Source: Alnus glutinosa (taxonomy: Eukaryota; Streptophyta; Magnoliopsida; Fagales; Betulaceae). From it: a DNA stretch of 64,000 bases. The DNA lies in assembly GCF_958979055.1 (NCBI RefSeq), contig NC_084896.1:25546501-25610500 (forward strand), read 5' to 3'. This document shows, piece after piece, positions 36,401 through 47,457 of the stretch. The notes under the pieces are model-generated. The model made no database searches and was not told the origin of the DNA. It was given only the letters and a program-made list of their open reading frames with translations. A program made the translations under genes and the position numbers. Positions within the stretch are counted from its first letter, which is position 1. Every line of letters starts with the position of its first letter.

Positions 36401-39199
36401 TTGGGGTTTATTTAAAGTCTATTTAAAATTGACCTACGTCCCAATTTTTGAAACAAAATTATTTGTTTATTTCTGCATAGTGATGTTGACGTAAAGTAGA
36501 GTCTTTAAGAATTTAAAAATGCTCTTGTTATGGCTTTGGAGATTGAAATATATCTCCATACAGAAAATAAAAGTCGGTGATTTACTGACTTTGGTACTTG
36601 TGTGGATTGCATAAGGGAAAGCATACCAACAAGACCATTAGAGGTGCCAAAGAGAGCCTTTTAAAATTCTTGAGATCATGTACATTGAAATATGTTAACC
36701 TTTCCATACTCATTGCCTAAATGGTCAGAGATATTTTTATCTCTTTCAGTGATGACCATATAAAGTTTATGTATGTCTATCTTCTAAATATTAAAGCTGG
36801 GGTATTGAATGCTTTCAATATCTATAAGGAAGAAGAAGAGAAACAATATGAAGATCATAAGATCTAATATAGGCATAGAGTATTAAGGTAGGTACACACA
36901 AAGGGAAATGATTAGTAATACTAATCTGCTATTACCCTTATAGAGTAAAGCTTTGAAGACCATTGTGTATATGTTAAACAGTATTCCATCTAAGGTTGTC
37001 CATAAGACACCTTTTAAAGTATGAAATAGATGGAAGCTTAGTTTAAATTATTTACACATATGGGGTTGCCTTGCTAAAGAGAGGATTTATAATCATCGCC
37101 TAAGGAAATTAGATTCAAGGACAATCAGCGGATCTTTTATAAGCTATCTAGTAAACTTTAAAGGGTTTTAATGTTTTATTATCCTTCATATAAGCCTAGA
37201 GTTGTTGATTGTAAAATTTCTAAAGGATACGGAACCTAGTGGGAGTGCTCATTCATATAAATTGGAATTTGAGGAAGCACTAGAGTTGGCCAAATCTCCT
37301 CCTCATAGAGGATGATTGATTGTATTCAGGAAAATCAGATTGATTATCCTGAGCCACAATCACTTCTAGAACAACCAACTCATACAGAACAGGTTCAAAA
37401 TCTATTCTCCCATTGCAAAATGCAGAGGAAGTAGAATTAAGAAAATCCTATAGAATAAGTAGATTAACAATTCTTAGTGATTATGTTGTATATCTCCCAG
37501 AGTCTGATGTTGACGTTGGACATAAAGATGATCGAAATTTGTTTTCACATGCTATGAATGGAGAAAACTCCTCATTGAGATTCAGTGCCATGAAGTGAGA
37601 GTTAAGTCCATGGCTGAAGGGTCGAGCTAGACTCGTAGCCAATGGTTTTACTCATAAGGAAGACATTGATTATCGTGAAACATTCTCTCCAGTGTCTAAG
37701 GATGGTTCATCAAGATGATCATAGCATTAGTAGCTTATTTTTGATCCAGAGCTACATCAAGTGGATGCGAAAACAACTTTTCTGAATAGGGATCTTAAGG
37801 ACGAGGTTTACATGAAACAATCAAAAGGTTTTATAAATAACAGTCAGAAAGCTTGCAAATTAAAGAATTCTATTTATGGGCTGTGATAGATCTCTCAATG
37901 GTAAGATACTTTTTACAAGGTTATTGTTTATAGAAAACCTTGTTGATTAGTATATATACCTTAAAGTCAGTGGGAGTACAGTAATCTTTCTAGTCCTATA
38001 TTTGCAAGTGGTGATTTAGGTTTGCTACATAAAGTTCACAAAACTTTGAAATGAAGGATTTGGGTGAAACCTCTTATGTCTTTTGACATAGAGATTCACA
38101 GAGACATAAAGAATATTAACATTGTCTCGGAAGGCCTACATTGAAAAAAGTTTTGGAAAAAATTTAGAATGAAGGATTTGCACCTTCAGTAGCAATTAAG
38201 AGGGACTAATTAAATACAGATTAATGTCCCAAAAGGTATTGGAATAAGGGCAGATGAAAAGTTTTAAGGGTCTGCATTATACATAACCATATGACTGACA
38301 ATAAGTATATTGAGTCAATAAAGTGCTGCAAATAAAGCCTTGCAGTATATGCAAGGAACCAAGAAGAACAACTTAACCTAAGGATACACTTTCCATTTGA
38401 AGGTGGTTAGTTGTTTAGATTTGAGTTTGCTGATTGTGTAGATAGTAGAAAGTCTACTCTAAGGTATATATCTTTTTATTGAAGGATAGATCCTAGAGAT
38501 GCAGTTTGCAGACTATAGTTGCTACGTCTACCAAGAAAGCTAAAAGTCTAGCGTGCTATGAATTTGGTACACAGGCATGATGGTTGAGACATTTGTTGAA
38601 AGTCTCAATCTTGTCGATTTTACAGTTAGACCATAAAGATACTCTGCGGTAATTCTACTATAATCTTCTTTTATAAGAATAAAGAGTAGAAGCAGAAGTA
38701 AATCGACATTAAGTATCTTAGTACGAGAGATAACATTAAGAGACATAAAGGGTCTATTGAGCATATAAGTACTGAATTAATGATTGCGGATCCCATGACT
38801 TAAAGTTTACCGGTAAAGAAAGAATAAAGTCATGCGGAATATATGAGACTCATTAATTCATTTTCGCTTGGTTTGTCTCTTTTTGGTCTATAGACATAAA
38901 GTTATTGTAATAAAGATTTTTTGTGCACATTTGTTATTTTATCCATGAGGATAAATAAAGTTGGACCCGAATGACTTATAGGAAGTTCATTCATAAAGCT
39001 TGATTATCCATAAGGTACTCATGTAAGGAGTGTTTTACATCGTGATACATGGAAGGGACGACCTAATTTTATAATGGTTTTACCGCCATGATTCGTGTGA
39101 AACATTTCTTAATTGAGTTGGAGGATTCCATAAAAGATTGGCCAAAACTAAAGAACCTAATACCATATGGTCATGTGTTATAAAGTCCAAGTGGGAGAA

Positions 39200-39680
39200 T
39201 GTAATATATTATTCCTTTTTGGTTGTGGCCTTTATATCACATTTACGGTATTTACTATGTTTATTATTTTTTCAATAAACATATACGGCATTATGGATAT
39301 TTCCATTAATTTAGATTACCGTAAATATGGAATCGGTATTATGGTTATTTCTATTAATTTAGATTACCGTAAATATGGAATCGGTTAATTGATTTTAAAA
39401 TCAATTAACGATATTGTTTCCTTGATGGAAGGAAACAAATACGGTGTTTACCATTTTGAGGGTCCCTAACCTAGCCTATAAATAGAGTGCCTGTGTACAC
39501 CATCAGTACAGCCATCAAGCAATAGGCATAGGTTAGAAGATCCCTCAAATAATCTTTCTTGTTCTTCAGATGGATCGTGGAGACGCTTGAGCAAACATGG
39601 CTAGAGGTAAGCCTGAATCCTGTCTTATTTGTTTTCCGCTGCGCATGTTAGTTTAAGTAATATGTTGAATATTTCTAACA
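39200..39680 (+). repeat. Right LTR of the decayed copia-like element
   Basis: 481 bp; one visible difference from the left LTR, in the second internal tandem repeat. Confidence 0.9.
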
Positions 39681-39685
39681 AGGTT

Positions 39686-41359
39686 GACTTTTTTAGTTGT
39701 GTTTGTATTTTATGCGGAAGCAAACACGCGTTAAAGTTGTTTATAACATACACATGAAAGGTTCAATATCGATGTTTTTTCCTTGAAACTTACATGGACA
39801 TAGATTTTCAAGTTTCGACAAATTGATAACTTATATTATCATATTTGATTCGGATGACGTACATTTGGCGAGTTTAGATGAAGATAATCCGGATTGATAG
39901 TTGGTGGTTGTTTTTTTTAAGCGGATCAAGTCAAGTTTAATAAGTTTATCAAAAACTACGAAATTTTAAGTTTATCAAAAACTTGAATAGGACATAATAA
40001 ATTTTGCATTGGAATGGGTCATGCATGCATGCGCCATGACTGAAATTGGTAGATATTAATTAAACATGCATGCAGCATGCGTCTCTTTCCTTCATTATGA
40101 TTTATCCATGTACGTGATGCCTTTTCATTGGCAGAAAGGTTTATATATATATATATATATATATTATTTTTATCTCACAATACTGACATGATAATTCCAA
40201 TTAAATCTTTAATTTTTTTTTAAAAAAATAATAATTAATTGAGTCTAACAAGCCAACATTATAAAATAAGTATTAAATAAAAATATTGTATGAAGTATTA
40301 CTATTAAAAAAAGAAAAAGAAAAAAGAATTTGCACGTACACTTCTCCCTAGTCCCAACAAATAAAAACAAGGATGCATGGAATTTTCGTGAAACCTTCGT
40401 ATGACAGTTAGCTCTTGACTGAGTTTCATAAAGCTTGACTTTCTGCTTCTAATTTTTCCACTGAATAGATCGACCAACCCGCGGAAGCGTGCGTGATGCT
40501 CTTGCTTAGTCAATTAACGCCCCCGGCGAATTATAATTGATTGTACGTAATCCTTTCTTCCAATGAAAAGGCACCACGTACATGCATAAATCATAATGAA
40601 GGAATTAAAGAGACGCATGCATGTTTAATTAATATCTACCAATTTCAGTCATGGCGCATGCATGACCCATTCAAATGCATGTAAGTTTCAAAGAAAAATC
40701 ATCTTCAACCTTTCATGTGTTATAAACAACTTTAAGGCTTGTTTGATTCGGCATAAAATATATATAAACACAACTAAAAAAATCAACCTAAAACTTGCTT
40801 TAATTGAAAGGTTAAATAGGTTTTATCCCCGTGGTCTAATGCTTTTATTTTTTACCTCATATGGTTTATTTCGTATGGCAGATAATATTTTAGTTTTACT
40901 GAAACATGGAGATGGTACTTTCGTTTAAATTTTCGTTCAAAAATTAACGGTAGTACTCCACATCAATGCCACTAAACCTCCTTTAAAAGCCGACAGCTGT
41001 TCCAAATGCCACATTATTATGTCTCGCCTTTATTTCTCATGGTCGACCTTTCTTGGATTTTTTCTTAATCATTCAAGAAAAGCTTGGGATTTATTTCTCA
41101 TGGGCCCTAATGGATAGCTGTTTGAAAAACTTAACCTACATTCACTGGCAATTTTCACGTGGAAGATTTGAAGCGTGGATTCTTTGGATTGAGAAACTTC
41201 CAAAGATTCTTGACTCTTGAGCAAGACCCATATCATCCACCGTACGTACTATTAGACCCACATGACAGAGAAGATTGATGAAAGAAGCAGGCGGACAAGT
41301 TCTATATGTTTTGAGAACTGCATTGAACTCTATCTTTTGAGTCATTAGGATAACAACAT
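39686..41359. other. Rearranged unit-2 spacer
   Basis: No gene. 39686-40140 continues the unit spacer in direct orientation. After a (TA)n tract at about 40143-40163, the block 40320-40810 matches the same spacer in inverse orientation, giving an inverted duplication. 40815-41020 is an unrecognised insert. 41020-41350 matches 15560-15870 but lies before, not after, the kinase fragment. Confidence 0.65.
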
Positions 41360-41815
41360 TATATTGTTTCTTTTACTGCCGCAAGAGAGACATTAGGATA
41401 TATAGATCCTAAATTCTTCTACAAAAACTTTGGAGGCGTCTCCTACAAATCTGATGTATATAGTTTTGGAATGTTATTGATAGAAAAATGATAAGTAGAA
41501 GAAATAACTTAAATGCATTTGTAGAGCATTCAAGCCAAATTTACTTTCCTACTTGGGTTTGTGACCAATTGCACGATGGAAATGACATAAAAATGAAAGA
41601 TGCCAAGGAGGAGGAGAAGAAAATGATTACGAAGATGATCATAGTTGCATTATGGTGCATACAGATGAAGCCTTGTGATCGCCCTTCAATGAACAATGTC
41701 GTAGAAATGCTTGAAGAAGATGTCGAATGCCTACAAATGCCTCTCATGCCTACCCTATCACCACTAGAGAGACACATAATAAATGCTGGAGAATATTCGA
41801 ATTAAAGTTGCTTGT
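41360..41815 (+). pseudogene. Decayed LRK10L kinase C-lobe (unit 2)
   Basis: Matches the plus-gene kinase from just before the activation-segment GTLGYMAPE region to the C-terminus. One stretch (41488-41805) remains open: [18 protein letters not shown] ... MLEEDVECLQMPLMPTL. The N-lobe and catalytic loop are missing, and the frame breaks near 41485. Presumably the remnant of the unit's kinase pseudogene after rearrangement. Confidence 0.85.
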
Positions 41816-42226
41816 CAATTCAATCAGATGAATCAAATCAAATTAATTGATATGTCAGTCTAGCGAGTAATTAGTTTTCTAATGCATATTTGATAGCACA
41901 AATCAGAGTTCATTTGATTCATAATAACTCTTCTTATTATATTATTTAATTTGTTTGTGTTCCGATTCTATTTCCTCATACTTAACCATTGAATAGAGTT
42001 TTAGTTTGAGAAATAGTTATGGAGTTATTGTTCTTTATCCACTAGTTACCGTTTACTTTTTGATTTTTGTATATTGGATTACACTAATCCTTGACATGAC
42101 TTAAAAACCCTAAATTAATTTAACCCATCAAATTAGAGTTTCTAAACTTAATCCCATCATTTATTTTACTAACCCATAACATAATATTGATATTTAAACA
42201 CTAACAACACTAACCCATAAGGCTTA
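41816..42226. other. Kinase 3' flank and start of an unassigned insert
   Basis: Collinear with the 3' flank at 56816-57085 until about 42093, where it leaves for AT-rich sequence that reappears after the Cassandra element. No gene. Confidence 0.5.
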
Positions 42227-42767
42227 TGTGACGTCCCACATCACCTGGGAATGGAGATGTGCTTATATGTTTAAATGCACCTTTTATGACACAACGCGTT
42301 TAAAAGCCGTGATGACGACGAACCTATCAGAACTCCGCAGTTAAGCGCGCTTCTGCGAGAGCAATCCCAGGATGGGTGATCTCCTAGGAAGTCTGGTTTG
42401 GAGAGCCAAAAGTGGACAATATTGTGTCATTAGGAGTGGGTTGTTACAAATGGTATCAGAGCCATTGCCCAGCCTGAGATGGTGGGAGCGTGCACAAGCC
42501 TAAGAGGGTCGCCAGCGGGGATGCTAGGTCTCAAGAGGGAGTGATTGTGACGTCCCACATTGCCAGGGAATGAAAATGTGCTTATATGTTTAAATGCATC
42601 ATTTATGACACAACACGTTTTAAAGTCGTGATGGTCATGAACCTATCAGAACTCCGCAGTTAAGCGTGCTTCTGCGAGAGCAATCCCATGATGGATAACC
42701 TCCTGGGAAGTCTGGTTTGGGGAGCCAAAAGCGGACAATATTGTGTCATTGGGGGTGGGTCATTACA
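42227..42767 (+). mobile_element. Cassandra-type TRIM element (independent insertion)
   Basis: LTRs 42227-42448 and 42546-42767 (TGTGACGTCC...ATTACA) flank a 97-bp interior with a perfect TGGTATCAGAGCC primer site. The target-site duplication is GCTTA/GTTTA, one mismatch. The 5S rRNA-like region (TCAGAACTCCGCAGTTAAGC, then CTTCTGCGAGAG and GGGTGATCTCC) is the best preserved of the three. The different target site shows it is not the insertion shared by 28174 and 51439. It appears nested in an older insert spanning about 42.1-43.8 kb. Confidence 0.92.
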
Positions 42768-43800
42768 GTTTACTTAAGATTAGGCACAAGAAATCGCAAT
42801 TAAAATACATAACCCCAAAAGTTAGGGTTTGAGGAAACTCACTAAAAATTTCATCAAATGTAAATCCAACACTTGTAGAGTGTTTAGCAAGCTCCTCACA
42901 ACAAATTCTAAGAACACGTAAAATCAAATTCATATATCTTTATATTTAATCTAAAATCTCAAAGACCAAGAGTTATGAAAACACCTCAACTCAATCGGTA
43001 GAGACGTAGATCGAGCTTCATAAATCACGTTTCCATAATCGAATTTGAGTTTGGACGATTGGATTTTTGTAGATTAAGGTTTTTCAATAAAAACACTCTT
43101 AAAGGGAAAAATGAAGAAGTTTGGGACTAAAAAGAGCTTCAGCCCCACCTTTTTGTTTCTTTTTCTTTTTTTAATTAAATGGCGCAAGGACGTGCGCCAC
43201 ATTTTTTTTCTGGGTAGTGATTGGGGGGACGCCATTGACTGGCTCCCTCCCCCCTTTATATTAAAAAATCATCTTTTAATCCAAAAGAAGGAATAAAATA
43301 ATATAAAAAATAAAAAGTAGATTAAAAGTGAATTTTTTAATATAAAGGGAGGGAGGGAGCCGGTCAATGGCCTCCCCCCAATCACTACCCTTTTTTTTTT
43401 CTTCTTCTTCTTTTGTGTGAAGGGCCGACTGGCCCCTTCCTTTTTGTGAAGGGCCATTTCTTCTTCTTCTTCTTCTTCTGTGTGAAGGGCCGACTGGCCC
43501 CTTCTTTTTTGTGAAGGGCCATTTGGCCCTTCATTTTATTTCACGACCCACACCATTTTTTTTTTTTTGTTTTATATATATATATATATTATTATTATTA
43601 TTATTTTACTCTTCTTTTCCACTTTTGTCTTTTGTTTGACTCTTGCACTCATCGAAAAAAAATATTTTTTAATTAAAAATGTCGGTTGGGGGACGGTCCC
43701 CCAAAAATCATTTCTCCTTTTTAGCATTACTCTTGTAACACTAGAGCAAAATACAAGAAAAAGAACCTTTGTTTGGTAAGCCGTCAATTCAGTAGTGGAC
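42768..43800. other. Unassigned insert with hairpin and tandem repeats
   Basis: This block has no counterpart in units 1 and 3. It contains a long inverted repeat (43212-43390), GTGAAGGGCC-type tandem repeats (about 43400-43530), a GGGGGAC/GTCCCCC palindrome near 43690, and microsatellites. It resembles LTR-derived noncoding DNA, but I found no TG...CA ends or target-site duplication that I trust. Confidence 0.45.
43212..43390. repeat. 180-bp inverted repeat (long hairpin)
   Basis: GGGTAGTGATTGGGGGGACG starts the left arm, and ...CCCCCCAATCACTACCC ends the right arm. The arms pair over about 70 bp each with few mismatches, including a CTCCCTCC/GGAGGGAG block. MITE-like or hairpin-forming; no coding. 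Confidence 0.8.
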
Positions 43801-45069
43801 TATTAATCGCTTCTTCCACTTAATTTTGACCCGTACTTTTGGAGTAATTCTAGCTATAAAAGGAGGATTAGAGTTTTTTTTTTTTTTTTTTTTGTCTTCT
43901 CAAATGTTATGTAGTTTTTAAAATTATCATTAAATCAAAATCTAATAATTATTATTTCAAATTTAATGATGATTTTAAAAGTCACATAACATTTGAGAAT
44001 AATACAAAATTAATGATTCTAGTTTTCCTTATAGCATTACTCGTACTTTTATATAAGGTAATCTTGTTCAAACGACAAAAGAAAAGCGAGGAAGTTCTTA
44101 CGAGTACATCATTGTTAATATATATGTTTTCGGGGGTTATTTTTTATTTTAGGTTTGAATAGAGTTTTAATTTGATATAAAAGTATACAAAAATATTTTA
44201 TATTTTTAATTATTTATTAATATTTTAAACTTGAGAATATAAACAGGCAGTATTTAGTCTTTCGTTACAACAGATTTTTTTTTTTTTTTTTTTCTAATTA
44301 AATATGAGAGAATGAGTACAAGGGTGGATCTTTCCGGCCACTTCTTTCGTTGCAACAGATTAGCACAGGTAGAGTGTCATTTTATCACACAATTGGAAGA
44401 ATAAACTCAAAATATGTTGGGATTTACATCCAAAACTAAAATATGGTAAAACTATTTGCAAGATTCCCCCACAGCATAGAATTTATCCACTATATATATC
44501 AAATACATTTAATTTATAAGGTAACAATCGTCCAACTTCGGCTGACGTGTGCACTATTTTTTCTATCAAAACGCTTCATTGGAATTTATAATAATGTGGT
44601 TTTAAAAGAGTAATGCTAGAAATTATTCTACAATTATTTTATAATGTTAACATGATATTTTTAATTAACCATTAATTTTGTTATTAAAAAAATACATATA
44701 TCTAAAGATTAATTGAGACTGAGACGTCAGAATTATGAGATAATTGTGAAATAAAAAATGTGTTTTCTAACCTTACTCTACTTAAAAACAAAATTTTTTA
44801 AATTACAAGTTCATTAAATTTTTTGAAAACATAATTACGAGTTAAAATGGTCATGAAATCCATAATTGCAATATTTTTTTGCTAGAAGTACTTAATTTAT
44901 AGAACATTCTTCTTTTGCAAGAAATCGTAACCATCAAACGTGCGTACGTAGTGGTACTGCAACTAAACAGATTTTCACTTATATTTAAGATTATATCACA
45001 ATTCACAGCCAAAGAACTCCAACTGAAAAAAAGAAAAAAAAAAAAAAGAAGAAGGAAAGATTAATAGTT
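43801..45069. other. 3' flank of the P3 minus gene
   Basis: No gene. From about 44060 it is collinear with 16.2-16.9 and 58.9-59.9 kb, with T-rich tracts at about 43874-43893 and 44277-44293. Confidence 0.55.
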
Positions 45070-47266
45070 CTAATCCTTGAGTACATCATGATTGAAATCT
45101 GAATGATACTCTTGTTCTGGGATGACATCTAACGACTTTTGGTCTAGATTCTTTCTTGTGGGATTTGTTGAGGCAAACGGATTAGGAGGCATAGTTAATT
45201 CATTCCTTCCTTCCAACATTTGAGTGACAACTTTCATTGAAGGACGATTCGCTGGGTGCCATTGGATGCACCAAAGTCCAACAATTGCAAGTCTTTTTGC
45301 AATTTCAGCATCTTCATCATCCTCGATAAGAACTCGTAGGTCTTCTTTTTGTTCTAAGAAATTGTAAATCCATTCTGGAAAGTAAACTTGACTAGTGTTC
45401 TCCACTTTATTCTCAACATTTTTCCTCCCTCCAACTACTTCAAGCAATAAAATTCCAAAACTATAGACATCTGATTTATAAGAAACATTTCCAAAGTTCC
45501 TAGAGAAGACTTCAGGTGCGATGTAACCCATGGTACCCCTGGCTGCAGTCATGGACACTGCACTTTGATCCTTGGAGCATAACTTGGCAAGACCAAAATC
45601 AGAAATTTTTGGATTGAAATTTTCATCTAGCAAAACGTTACGAGGCTTGATATCAAAATGGAGAATTTGTTGGTCGCACCCTTGGTGAAGATAATCAATT
45701 CCTTTTGCTATGTCAATAGCAATGTCTTGCAGTTTGTTCCAACCAAGGAAAAGAGTTTTAGTGTCCGTTGAAGATATGAACTTTTCTAGTGAATAAGGTA
45801 AGAACTCATAAACTAAAGCTCTTCGAAATCCATCAGCACAGAAGCCAACCAAGCGAACTATATTAACATGGTGAATCCTGCCCATTGTCCCTACTTCATT
45901 TATAAATTCTTCTCCATTTTCTTTGGTAGTACTGTTTATGATCATTTTCACTGCAACATGGATTTCATTTGAAAGCTTTCCTTTGAACACCGTTCCATAG
46001 GCTCCCTCGCCTAACTTTTCAGTAAATTGATTTGTAATCCTCTTAATATCGGCATATGAGTATCTGGAGGGCTTGAAATTTTTGTAATCCGCCAAAAACA
46101 ATTTGATCTTAGCTTGATTTGCTTTTTCTGCTTTGTCATAGCTGTAGACACGGTAGAGAGCAAAAACCACAAGTACTAACAGAAATGAACCCAAGCTGAT
46201 ACCTGCATGTTAAACATTCGTTAAGTCATCAAGAACTTCCATCTCCTGCTTAATATAAAGACTTTAAAGTTGGTTGTGGACGACTCACCAGGAATCTTTA
46301 ACTTGGATAATATCGGACCTGTTAAAGAGTTTACATAATTAGCTTCCCGTTGTACACATATAGCTAAAGTACATGGTACAGAAAATAAGCTTGTTATTTT
46401 TTCTTTTTGTTAGATGAATGAATCTGCAGGGCAAGGAAGCATTGGTAAGCGAACATTTGATTTTGTTTTATTTCTGGATGGAAAAGAATGCAGGAAGCAT
46501 TCGCCGTTTGGTTGAAACCTGTGAGAAACTTGAGTACAAAGGTGGAAATTGATAGACAGAAGAGAATAATACCTTTAGTATGTTTAGGGAATGCAGGGAA
46601 GCACTCTGTTTGTGATTCATTGCTATTATTCTTCAATCTACATCCCATGCCCTTCACTTCGCAGTCTTTGCAGTTTGGTTCGGACCACTGCAATTGCAGA
46701 TTATTATCGAACACTAAACGACGTGTAATTGATCGAAGAGTATACATCTTTTTACAAGATGCAATGGGCAAATCGTTGATGTCGTCATCCGAAGAGAAGG
46801 CACGAACTTCGTGGCCTGGGCCACTAAGACAAGAGATCGCATAGTTGTAGGATTGTGTTTCTTCTGAGGAACAATTGAATAAGGCGTAGTCATACTGGTA
46901 GTCTTGTTCCAGTATTCGGAAAGGCGAGGAATCCAAATTGAGTGTATGAAGTTGTCTTGGAAAGCAATGATCTGGGTAGTATACTTCAATTACCTGAGAT
47001 TTGTAGTCAATATTTTTCACAAAGAATTTCACAAAAATGGGCAGCTGGAGCACCGTCTCGTTTCTATGAGTGCAGGATAGATTAAACCCAGGATACCCAC
47101 AGTGGTGTGGCTGGCTGTTTAGTCGGAAGGGAAATCGAATGGCTGGACCAAGGCTTCCACACGGAAATTCATCACACCCATTTTGGCCTTCTCCAAGGCC
47201 TACAACGAAAACCGCAAGCAAGAAGAAATATGAGATTACCATTTCTAAGCAAATACGCATCTCCAT
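45070..47266 (-). CDS. LRK10L-type receptor-like kinase, P3 minus gene (intact)
   Basis: The only unbroken minus-strand member. My model is complement(join(45070..46202, 46289..46318, 46573..47266)), with GT/AG borders and 619 codons including the stop. About residues 1-28 are a signal peptide; the conserved start may be Met3. About 30-232 is a GUB_WAK-type ectodomain (CDEFPCGSL...FPFRL...CGYPGFNLSC and a final CKDCEVKGMGC cluster). About 242-262 is the membrane helix (SFLLVLVVFALYRVY). The kinase has GEGAYG 306-311, Lys327 in VAVK, HFD Asp425 (non-RD), DFG Asp443 and APE 470-472. It differs from the plus genes in ectodomain, juxtamembrane and tail, so the pair joins two subfamilies. It starts 191 bp from the P3 plus gene. 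Ligand unknown; defence or wall sensing is family inference. Confidence 0.9.
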
Positions 47267-47457
47267 TGCTGGAAGAAATATGAGATTACAAGCAAATACT
47301 CATTTTATCCACGGTGACGTGTGTGCTTACGTCTAAATAAACATTATTTTATCCACGGTGACCTGTGTGCTTACGACTAAATAAACATTATTATTTTTCT
47401 CTGCAGCTGTGAAAGATATACGTACCCGCGGAGAAAAGAAATCTTCTCTCTCTCACA
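47267..47457. promoter_or_regulatory. P3 divergent promoter, 191 bp, with direct repeat
   Basis: The shortest of the four divergent intervals and the only one lacking the MITE. It contains two tandem copies of about 41-43 bp (47301-47341 and 47342-47384) centred on ATCCACGGTGAC(G/C)TGTGTGC. The first copy has TGACGTGT, an ACGT-core type plant cis motif. The CT-rich tract before the plus ATG is kept. A promoter role is inferred from the geometry. Confidence 0.6.

Larger units (their letters stand above)
33015..39680 (+). mobile_element. Ty1/copia-like LTR element, interior decayed
   Basis: 481-bp LTRs (33015-33495 and 39200-39680; TGTAATAT...TTCTAACA) differ at one position that I can see. 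They are flanked by the target-site duplication AGGTT (33010-33014, 39681-39685). A tRNA-Met primer site (TGGTATCAGAGCC) starts at 33498, and a purine-rich tract precedes the right LTR. The 5.7-kb interior keeps only faint copia-like traces, around 36.1 kb (protease-like) and 37.6-37.9 kb (RT-like). It has many breaks and no long frame. The fresh LTRs date the insertion as recent, so the interior was probably already defunct and moved with help from another element. Confidence 0.88.

Noticed and set aside
37413-38764. Short open frames in the 36-39 kb region
   Set aside because: They lie in the decayed interior of the copia-like element and match no host gene.
43567-43787. Open frames rich in Ile/Tyr or Phe/Lys
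   Set aside because: Low-complexity translations of TA, TTA and T microsatellites.
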